Shown piece by piece: positions 9,881-17,985 of a DNA stretch of 64,000 bases. Position 1 is the first letter of the stretch, and each line of letters starts with the position of its first letter. This DNA is from an uncultured Schlesneria sp. (GTDB lineage Bacteria; Planctomycetota; Planctomycetia; Planctomycetales; Planctomycetaceae). Made by a program: the position numbers and the translations under genes. The DNA is taken from contig CAIULL010000030.1 of the NCBI GenBank assembly GCA_903899985.1, positions 1 to 64,000 on the forward strand. The letters run 5' to 3'. The notes beneath the pieces were generated by a model that was not told where the DNA came from, searched no databases, and saw only the letters and a list, made by a program, of their open reading frames with translations.

Positions 9881-10918
9881 ATGAAACGGACACGTTCCCG
9901 GGGCTTTACCCTGATCGAACTGCTGGTGGTGATCGCAATCATTGCGGTCTTAATTGCCTTGTTGCTTCCTGCGGTACAACAAGCCCGCGAAGCGGCTCGA
10001 CGGACGCAGTGTAAAAGCAACATCAAACAGCTTGCGCTCGCCCTGCATAACTATCACGAGGCTTTTTCCGTCTTTCCGTTTGGAAAAGGTGCCAGCTATA
10101 CCGGGGCTGCGGCGTACGCACGCTGGTCGCAGCATGCCATGATCCTGCCATATATTGATCAGGCTCCGCTGTATAACTCAATCAACTTCAGTGCGCCGCC
10201 CGAAACACCGGGAATGGGGGGCGTGATCGCCTTTATGCCGGCTTATACCAGCCCAACAGGAATCAACTCTGCACAGTGTCGTACAGTGATCCCCTTATTC
10301 ATTTGTCCCTCAGACTCGGCCGTAAACGATGCCTGGACCGGTCAGAATAATTATGCCGCAAACCAGGGGGGCTGGCTTTGCGATCGCAGTGACCAACCGG
10401 GCGCGAGCACCGATAATTCGCCGAGTGAAGTTCAGACCGGCGTCTTTTACTATTTGAGTCAGTGCCGGATGCGAGACATCACGGACGGCTCAAGTTCAAC
10501 CTGTTTCTTCAGTGAGAAGATTCGAGGGCATGGCATTCCTGATCCGAAGGCCGACTTGTTCGTCATACCGCATCAAACGTCGCTTGATGCAACGTACCAG
10601 ACATGTCAGGCCATTAACGCCGCCACCGCGACCCCGTTGACGAGTAAGTGGGGCTACAGCTGGGTCATGGGTGAGAACTGTTGCTCGCTCTACAATCATG
10701 TTGCGGTACCGAATTCAAAAAGCTGTGCTGGGACAGGTTTTCCCGGAACGATGACGAACATGGCGATGCAAGTGTCGGCAGCGAGCCGACACGTTGGCGG
10801 CGTTCATACCATGACGGGGGACGGTGCGGTGCACTTCGTCAGCGACAACATCGATCTGACTGTCTGGCGGGCTTTGGGGACTCGAGCGGGCAGCGAAACA
10901 GTGAATTCGCCGTTCTAA
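9881..10918 (+). CDS. DUF1559 domain-containing pseudopilin (type IV prepilin-like N-terminus)
   Basis: MKRTRSRGFTLIELLVVIAIIAVLIALLLPAVQQAREAARRTQCKSNIKQLALALHNYHE; start trimmed to ATG 9881. Confidence 0.95.
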   Translation: MKRTRSRGFTLIELLVVIAIIAVLIALLLPAVQQAREAARRTQCKSNIKQLALALHNYHEAFSVFPFGKGASYTGAAAYARWSQHAMILPYIDQAPLYNSINFSAPPETPGMGGVIAFMPAYTSPTGINSAQCRTVIPLFICPSDSAVNDAWTGQNNYAANQGGWLCDRSDQPGASTDNSPSEVQTGVFYYLSQCRMRDITDGSSSTCFFSEKIRGHGIPDPKADLFVIPHQTSLDATYQTCQAINAATATPLTSKWGYSWVMGENCCSLYNHVAVPNSKSCAGTGFPGTMTNMAMQVSAASRHVGGVHTMTGDGAVHFVSDNIDLTVWRALGTRAGSETVNSPF

Positions 10919-10937
10919 AATGCTGATTCTGGAATCC

Positions 10938-11411
10938 TTAATGCCACCTGTTCGCAATCCGATTCTTCGTGGACATTGCTTTTGTGTCGTGTTGTTCGCC
11001 GCATGCGTGATCTCATGTGGATGCGGGCAATATGATCGAAGTTCACAATTTATCCCTTCGGTGACGGTTGCCGAATCTGCCGTCAAAGCGGGAATGGAGG
11101 CCTGGAAAAAGGGTGAGCCTGTGGGCCTGGTCCGGGGAGTGACAAAGCCCGCTGTGCATGTGGTTGATTCGCATCGTAGACCGGATCAGCAGATCGACCG
11201 TTACGAGATTCTTGGAGAAGTCCCCGGAAATGCGCCACGTTGTTTTGCTGTGAAGGCGAAATTGAGCGGTTCAGACACCATCGAGCGGCTACGGTACATC
11301 GTTGTCGGGATTGATCCTTTGTGGGTCTTTCGCCAGGAGGATTACGACCTGTTGTCGCACTGGGAGCATCCGATGGAAGAAAAGAAAAAGGATCCCCCGG
11401 CAGGCGAGTAA
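10938..11411 (+). CDS. putative lipoprotein (paralog of 17186..17623)
   Basis: Lipobox-like ACVISCGCG; YEILGEVPGNAPRCFAVKAKLS...RYIVVGIDPLWVFRQEDY matches the second copy; trimmed start MPPVRNP. Confidence 0.75.
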   Translation, partial: LMPPVRNPILRGHCFCVVLFAACVISCGCGQYDRSSQFIPSVTVAESAVKAGMEAWKKGEPVGLVRGVTKPAVHVVDSHRRPDQQIDRYEILGEVPGNAPRCFAVKAKLSGSDTIERLRYIVVGIDPLWVFRQEDYDLLSHWEHPMEEKKKDPPAGE

Positions 11412-11497
11412 CTGCAGCCGCATCGCGTGATGATCACTCCCCTTCCCTTATCAGGACTCACGGCAATGTTGTCGTATGTTCGACAAGGATTTGCTTC

Positions 11498-12733
11498 ATG
11501 TCGTCAGATCAACCAAGTTCAGCTTCGGCCCACGGCAAGGATCAGGTGTCGTTGGCTGGGCCTGCGCACAGTCTGCGATGGTGGCTTGAAGTGGCTCGGG
11601 TGCGACTGCGATTTTTCATGATCGTGGCGATTGCAGGCCTGGTCACCAGTCAATGGCCGTTATTACGAGGCGTCTGGAATCGATGGACTTGGAGCTCGCA
11701 CGGGCACGCCAGTGGTTCGGTATCGAGTTCACACGAATACTTCTGTCCGATGGATGCCGGAGTCATTTCGGTCTGGCCCGCAATTTGTCCAATCTGCAAT
11801 ATGGACCTTGTTCCTCGCAAGAAGATGGAAGCTCAGATGCTGCCCGAAGGGGTGATCGCTCGGATGCAGCTTTCCCCGTATCGAATTCAGCTGGCAGGCA
11901 TCAGAACGTCACTCGTCGAGCCTCGAACACTGAAAAGTGAGCGAACATTTACCGGTGTCTTACGACAGACGAAAGATGGCGCACTTGTTTTTCAGGCGAG
12001 AATTGCTGAGTCCGATGTTCCACTTTTTTCCGGAACGAATATGGCAGACGTTCATCTTGTCTCCCGCGTTGAGAAAACTTCTGCAAATGTGCTTCTTGAA
12101 GCTGTTGATGACCGTCATCAGATTCGATTTGTGCTTGACAGTTCGGATAGGTTTTCAGCTGGGGATATCGTACGAGCATCGGTTTCGCTTCCTGCAGTTG
12201 GGGAAGATCCGATCCTCGCCGTTCCTGAATCTGCGGTGATTGATCGCGGTCGAGAAAGACTGGTCTACGTGGAAACCATGCCCGGTCTGTTTGACGGCGT
12301 CGCAGTCGAGCTGGGACAACGTTGCGGTGGTTATTATCCCGTGAACAGCGGTTTGAAGGCTGGTCAACGCGTTGCGACGGCTGGCGCATTTCTGATCGAC
12401 GCCGAGACGCGACTGAACCCGGGCCTTGCGACAGGATACTTTGGAGCAAATCAAAGTGAGTCAAAGTCCAGCCCGTCATTGCCTTCTACGTCAGCAGAGG
12501 CTGCGTTACGAACCACAAACAAAGCGACGCCAAAACACCAGCTATCGCCAGAGGACCAGAAGCTTGCCGACGAACAGCGTATCTGCCCGGTCACCGAACT
12601 CGCGCTAGATTCGATGGGTGGTCCCGTCGCGGTCATGGTGTCTGGACGGAAAATCTTCGTCTGCTGTGCCGGTTGCACTCAACGATTGAAGTCTGAACCC
12701 GGGAAGTATCTCGCAAAACTTGAAACAAGGTGA
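11498..12733 (+). CDS. RND efflux periplasmic adaptor (CusB-like) with heavy-metal-binding and YHS-like domains
   Basis: EYFCPMDAGVISVWPAICPICNMDLVPRKK (HMBD), adaptor core (GVIARMQLSPYRIQLAGIRT), C-terminal CPVTELALDSMGGPVAVMVSGRKIFVCCAGC; start trimmed to ATG 11498. Confidence 0.88.
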   Translation: MSSDQPSSASAHGKDQVSLAGPAHSLRWWLEVARVRLRFFMIVAIAGLVTSQWPLLRGVWNRWTWSSHGHASGSVSSSHEYFCPMDAGVISVWPAICPICNMDLVPRKKMEAQMLPEGVIARMQLSPYRIQLAGIRTSLVEPRTLKSERTFTGVLRQTKDGALVFQARIAESDVPLFSGTNMADVHLVSRVEKTSANVLLEAVDDRHQIRFVLDSSDRFSAGDIVRASVSLPAVGEDPILAVPESAVIDRGRERLVYVETMPGLFDGVAVELGQRCGGYYPVNSGLKAGQRVATAGAFLIDAETRLNPGLATGYFGANQSESKSSPSLPSTSAEAALRTTNKATPKHQLSPEDQKLADEQRICPVTELALDSMGGPVAVMVSGRKIFVCCAGCTQRLKSEPGKYLAKLETR

Positions 12734-12862
12734 TTTCTATCTGGCTGGGAATATTCGATCTGCGAAATACCGAAACACTAATGAGTGATCGTAAGACGAA
12801 TTGAAACCAGGCAAGTTGGCATGCTGCTTGTCTTCAACACAAAGTAAAATTCACAGGTTGAC

Positions 12863-15800
12863 ATGATTTCCGGTCTGATTGAATTCTCGATTCGATACCG
12901 AACGGTGGTGGTTCTCACTGCGATCGTTTGTGCGTTGGCGGGAATTTACGCTGCCGTCCACTCGCCGATCGATGCGGTTCCGGACCTGTCTGAAAATCAG
13001 GTGATCATCTTCACAAACTGGCCGGGGCATGGTCCGCAGGAAATCGAAGACCACGTCACTTATCCCCTTTCGTTGCAAGTGCAAGGGCTTGATGGCGTCC
13101 GCGTCGTTCGTGGTTCGAGCGACATGGGCTATTCGATGCTTCATGTCATTTTCGAGGACCGCGTTTCCTTCGCGTTCGCTCGGCAAAAGGTCCAGGAACG
13201 ACTGAGTTCGAGTGAGGTTCGACTACCCGAAGGAGTGATCCCGCGACTGGCTGCTGATGGAATTCCGACGGGCCAGATCTACTGGTACACCGTCGAAGGT
13301 GTTGAGCATGATCTGACGGAACTTCGTCGATTACAAGACTGGACAATCGCCCCTCAGTTACGGTCCATTGCGGGAGTCGCTGAAGTTGCCAGTGTCGGTG
13401 GCTTTGTCTCTGAACTAAAAATCCAGGTGGATTCAGGGCTGCTGGCAGCGTACGGCATGACGGTGCTAAGCCTTTATGACGAGTTGTCCCGACCCACTTC
13501 GAATGTCGGTGGCCACGTTATTCACAAGGGAAATGCGGAATTTGTTGTTCAGTTTGATTCGAATCACGAATCTTCGAAGCAAATCATGGCCTGGGAACAA
13601 CGACTCATTCCAATTCCTTCTGGCGGCAGTCTGCCACTCGGCGAAGTTGCCAAAGTGACGTGGGGGCCAGCCACTCGGCGGGGGATGTTCGAAAAGGACG
13701 GGAGCGAAGTTGTTGCGGGGATTGTTCATCTGCGTTACGGGCACAATCCTCTGGAAGTGACACGACAGGTGCGGGCAAGACTGCGAGAAGTCGCCGCGGG
13801 CCTGCCAGAGAATGTGAGAATTGTCCCGTGTTATGATCGGACGCCGCTGATTCTTGGTGCGGTCAGGACCGTAACGCGAGCGCTGATCGAAGCGATCCTT
13901 GTTGCCGGCATCTGTGTTCTGGTTGTTCTACGTCACTTTCGTGCCTGGGTCGTGATAGCACTGACGCTTCCTCTTTCCGTACTCGGAACGTTTCTCTGCA
14001 TGTGGTTGTTGCGAACGACCGGTGTGATCGACGTCCAGACCAATATCATGTCGCTGGCTGGAATCGTAATCTCGATCGGAGTGCTGGTCGATTCGTCGAT
14101 AGTCATGACGGAAAACGTCATGCACCGACTTCGATTACGATTCGGGGACGATCCCGTTCAGGGAGATGTCACCGACACGATCGCAGCGGCCTGCCAGACT
14201 GTGGGGTGGCCCGTATTTTGTTCTGTGCTTGTCATGCTGATCTCGTTTGCGCCTGTGTTTGCTCTTGGCGGGATCGATGGCCGAATGTATCGCCCACTCG
14301 CCCTGACGAAATCGCTTGCTCTCATTTCCGTCGCCTTTCTGGCGGTCACGCTTGTGCCGGCTCTTTGCACGTTCCTCGTAAAAGGCCGAATAAGAGACGA
14401 GTCTGACAGTGCGATCGTGCGCAACGTCATCGGTGTTTATCGACCGATGCTCTCATGGCTGATGGATCGCCCCGGTCCCCTGATCTTTTTTATGAGTGTG
14501 ACCCTGGTCCTGGCTTCGATTCCGCCTGGTAACGACGTCATTTTTCGAACAGTCTTATTCGGTTCGCTATCGCTGATTCTATGGGAAGCCGTTTCGTCAG
14601 GCGCGAATTGGCGAGCGGTCAGAAATGCCATCGCGCTCATCGTGATAGCACTGGTCGGCCAAAGCACGATGAAACCGCTGGGGATCGAGATGCGACTTCC
14701 GCTCGACGAAGGAATGTTGATGGACATGCCGATCACGATTCCCCGCGCTTCGATCACGCAGTCTGCCGATGATTTGAAAGCACGCAATATGGTCCTTTGC
14801 CGGTTTCCTGAGGTGGCGATGGTGACCGGAAAAGCGGGTCGAGCAGACACTCCGTTTGATCCCGCACCGCTCGATATGATCGAAACGATGGTCGAATTCC
14901 GACCTAAGGAAATGTGGCCTAAACGCCGTCTCTTGCAAGCCGATGCCAGGCGAATGACAGAGCGGATGATCCTTGAACTGACCGAAGCGCAGCTCGTTAA
15001 AGCCATTTCTCGCGAGGAAAGCGAAGCCATCAGCAATACAGTTCAATTTCGCTTCGACTCGATTCAGCGTGAGGCGGCGTACCAGCTGACCAATGTTTTC
15101 TGTCAGCAACTGCAGCAGGATCTCTGTCGTGTTTTGATCGAGCAGATCGGTCGGCAATTGCAGTCAGACGGACGGATGACTCGTGCTTTGTCACCCGCAG
15201 ACGTTACCGTGATTCTGACGGAAATGCCTTTGGCGGACACACGAGAAATCGCCCTCTTACCGTCATTGGAATCCATTGCCAGACTCTGGCCACGGGTTCT
15301 GAAGTCGATGGAACATCATCAGTTGCTACGTCATGAAACCGAAACAAGTCCGTCGTTCGTCGGTTCCTCGCTCGAATCCCTGGTCGCGATTGGAACGATG
15401 TTCGGACTGACGCCATCAACGAGCGAAACGCAAGTACTGACCCTGATGCAGCGTGAATTTCGTCGAAGATGGCAACGGCATGTGTTCGAATTAGACAAAA
15501 CGCTTCACGAACGAACGGCGCCGACTTGGTTGAGGCTGGTCGCCAATGAATGCTTTTCCATGGGAAAGCTCATTGACGATGCGCTTGTCGAAAGGTACTC
15601 ACAGATCGTGAAGACGCAAAGTGCTGTCTTGCCGTCTCATGACGATGAAACGCATCAGGGATTGCCCTCGCTATCCGTGCTTCCGTTGATCGATCCGCAT
15701 CCTCGATTTGATTCGATCTGTCGTCGTCTGTCAGTCGAGTTTTCGCGGTCGCTGCTCCTTTGGCAGCATGACGCGGCCACTCTGACCGCGTTTGAAGGAG

Positions 15801-17122
15801 AAATGGACCGGGCATTACAAATGCCGGGATGGACCAACGTCTGGACACGACCCATTCAGAATCGGGTCGACATGCTGGCCACAGGGATTAATGCCGAAGT
15901 GGGAGTACGAGTTCTCGGACGAGACCTGAATGAAGTCGTTCGCGTCTCGGAAGAGATCGCGTTGGCCTTGAAGGACGTCTCGGGAGCGGGCGATGTGATT
16001 GCTGATCCCATACGAGGTAAGGGGCTGATTCAAATCAGACCCAATCTCACACAAGCCGCAGATCTTGGTGTCAGTCTTTCCGATCTGCAAGCCGTGCTTG
16101 ATACGGCACTGTCAGGTCGAATCGTCGATTACATCCTGGATGGTCGAGAACGAATCGCCGTCCGGCTGCAGACAAGTTCACCATCTGTTGAGCAAGACGA
16201 AGAATCGTTGAGATATCTTCCCATCCCCTGCCGCGCCAACGTCACTCTTTCGACGTCGGATCATGCAGCTTCCGATCAATCACTCTGGGCGAACAATCCA
16301 AATTCGCGTAGCCAGCAAGTCAGCAGATTGTCAGATTCAAATACGGTTCCATTGGGGGCTGTCGCCGACATTCTGGTCACCGAAGGGCCTGCGACGATTA
16401 AAAGTGAAAATGGTTGGCTGCGAAATTATGTGAGGATGAACGTTCGCGAACGCAGCCCATTCGAATTCGTCAACGAAGCACGTCGCGTCGTCGCCAGGCA
16501 AGTCCCCTTGCCATCCGGTGTGTTCGTCGAATGGACGGGCCAGTTCGAGCACGCTGAGCAGACCCGACGTTCACTATTGTTCCTGATACCGATCGTCCTG
16601 CTGATTATCTTTTTGATGTTGTACTTCACGTATCGGGATTGGACGGACGCAGCACTGATGTTGATTTCGGCACCTGGCGCGCTTGCCGGTGGACTGATCT
16701 GTCAGTGGATGATGGGCTACAGATTCTCCGTTGCAGTAGGGGTTGGATATATCGCCTGCTTTGGCATGGCCGCAGCAACCGGCATCGTCATGCTGGTGTA
16801 TCTCAGAGAGGCGGTCGACCTGGCTGGCGGACTTGGAAGGATGACGCTTCCCGAACTGAAACAGGCCGTCCTCAATGGTGCTGTCCATCGGCTGCGTCCC
16901 AAACTGTTAACCGAAGCGACGACGATTCTAGGACTCGCACCAATGCTGTGGAGTGATGGAATAGGAGCCGAAGTGATCCGTCCGATGGCCGCACCGGTCC
17001 TTGGAGGAATTCTGATTGCAGACGAAGTGATTGACCTGCTGTTGCCCGTGCTGTTTTACCATATCCGGCGCCGTCGCTGGGTCATTCTCCATTCAGATTC
17101 GGAGCAAAAGGCACCGAATTAA
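12863..17122 (+). CDS. CusA/CzcA-family heavy-metal RND efflux permease, extended 1419 aa form
   Basis: SPIDAVPDLSENQVIIFTNWPGHGPQEIEDHVTYPL, GVLVDSSIVMTENVMHRL, PGWTNVWTRPIQNRVDMLATGINAEVGVRVLG, RLRPKLLTEATTILGLAPMLWSDGIGAEV. Confidence 0.95.
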   Translation: MISGLIEFSIRYRTVVVLTAIVCALAGIYAAVHSPIDAVPDLSENQVIIFTNWPGHGPQEIEDHVTYPLSLQVQGLDGVRVVRGSSDMGYSMLHVIFEDRVSFAFARQKVQERLSSSEVRLPEGVIPRLAADGIPTGQIYWYTVEGVEHDLTELRRLQDWTIAPQLRSIAGVAEVASVGGFVSELKIQVDSGLLAAYGMTVLSLYDELSRPTSNVGGHVIHKGNAEFVVQFDSNHESSKQIMAWEQRLIPIPSGGSLPLGEVAKVTWGPATRRGMFEKDGSEVVAGIVHLRYGHNPLEVTRQVRARLREVAAGLPENVRIVPCYDRTPLILGAVRTVTRALIEAILVAGICVLVVLRHFRAWVVIALTLPLSVLGTFLCMWLLRTTGVIDVQTNIMSLAGIVISIGVLVDSSIVMTENVMHRLRLRFGDDPVQGDVTDTIAAACQTVGWPVFCSVLVMLISFAPVFALGGIDGRMYRPLALTKSLALISVAFLAVTLVPALCTFLVKGRIRDESDSAIVRNVIGVYRPMLSWLMDRPGPLIFFMSVTLVLASIPPGNDVIFRTVLFGSLSLILWEAVSSGANWRAVRNAIALIVIALVGQSTMKPLGIEMRLPLDEGMLMDMPITIPRASITQSADDLKARNMVLCRFPEVAMVTGKAGRADTPFDPAPLDMIETMVEFRPKEMWPKRRLLQADARRMTERMILELTEAQLVKAISREESEAISNTVQFRFDSIQREAAYQLTNVFCQQLQQDLCRVLIEQIGRQLQSDGRMTRALSPADVTVILTEMPLADTREIALLPSLESIARLWPRVLKSMEHHQLLRHETETSPSFVGSSLESLVAIGTMFGLTPSTSETQVLTLMQREFRRRWQRHVFELDKTLHERTAPTWLRLVANECFSMGKLIDDALVERYSQIVKTQSAVLPSHDDETHQGLPSLSVLPLIDPHPRFDSICRRLSVEFSRSLLLWQHDAATLTAFEGEMDRALQMPGWTNVWTRPIQNRVDMLATGINAEVGVRVLGRDLNEVVRVSEEIALALKDVSGAGDVIADPIRGKGLIQIRPNLTQAADLGVSLSDLQAVLDTALSGRIVDYILDGRERIAVRLQTSSPSVEQDEESLRYLPIPCRANVTLSTSDHAASDQSLWANNPNSRSQQVSRLSDSNTVPLGAVADILVTEGPATIKSENGWLRNYVRMNVRERSPFEFVNEARRVVARQVPLPSGVFVEWTGQFEHAEQTRRSLLFLIPIVLLIIFLMLYFTYRDWTDAALMLISAPGALAGGLICQWMMGYRFSVAVGVGYIACFGMAAATGIVMLVYLREAVDLAGGLGRMTLPELKQAVLNGAVHRLRPKLLTEATTILGLAPMLWSDGIGAEVIRPMAAPVLGGILIADEVIDLLLPVLFYHIRRRRWVILHSDSEQKAPN

Positions 17123-17185
17123 ATTATTTCAGATGAAATGCCCGAACGCCTTAATTGATAGACGCGAATTAGACTTCCGCGAGTT

Positions 17186-17623
17186 TTGAAACGAAAGATC
17201 GGACCCAAGATGTTTCTGAGTCACCACAAACTGCCAAGAACTGTCCTTAGTCTTGTTTTACTAGTCATTTCCGTCGGTTGCGGCGGTGCACCTGAGAAGA
17301 AATATATTCCCAAAGCGGATCTGGCACGACGAGCACTTGATGCCGCTTTGGAAAACTGGCGGTTGGGCGCTAAACATGGTCCTGTGAATGACTTCGCGGT
17401 TCCCGTCAATGTCTTCGACGCGCGGTGGCAAAACGGCAAAAAGTTGGAATCCTATGAGATTCTGAATGAAGTTCCCTCCGATGGTCCGAAAATCTTTCTG
17501 GTGAAGATGAAACTGGATGAAGACAAACAGGAAAACGAGATCAGGTATTTCGTCGTGGGAAAGGATCCGTTGCTGATTTTTCGTGAGCAGGACTACAACA
17601 AAGCGAGTGGAACCGGGGGTTAG
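17186..17623 (+). CDS. putative lipoprotein (paralog of 10938..11411)
   Basis: Lipobox-like VISVGCGG; YEILNEVPSDGPKIFLVKMKLD...RYFVVGKDPLLIFREQDYN. Confidence 0.78.
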   Translation: MKRKIGPKMFLSHHKLPRTVLSLVLLVISVGCGGAPEKKYIPKADLARRALDAALENWRLGAKHGPVNDFAVPVNVFDARWQNGKKLESYEILNEVPSDGPKIFLVKMKLDEDKQENEIRYFVVGKDPLLIFREQDYNKASGTGG

Positions 17624-17628
17624 GACCG

Positions 17629-17659
17629 AGCCCGACCGGCAGGCCTTGCCGGTCGGGCT
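17629..17659 (+). terminator. strong GC-rich hairpin at the end of the efflux cluster
   Basis: agcccgaccggca-ggcct-tgccggtcgggct, perfect 13 bp stem 6 bp after stop codon; no U-tract. Confidence 0.6.
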
Positions 17660-17985
17660 GATTCTGCCACCGCAACCCGCTTAACCGTCATAATCCACAT
17701 GATACGCAAATCCGGCACCCACGGATTCACCGGCAAAACAAACAACTTGGTCTGTGTTTGCCGATCTCATTGCGATTTATCCGCGATGTCCTGCATACCC
17801 GCTGGTCGATTCGATTCCGGGGCAATTCTGTTACGCGAAGCGACAAATTTTGTCATTGTGATCGCTATGCTCACGATCGTAGGATGAAATGGTCGGAAGT
17901 TCGGAATGGGTGTCTTGTGAGTGTGTCGTGTTTGACGCTCAACGGATTGAGTGGCGAAACGGTGCACAATACCGGAGTCTGCGAA

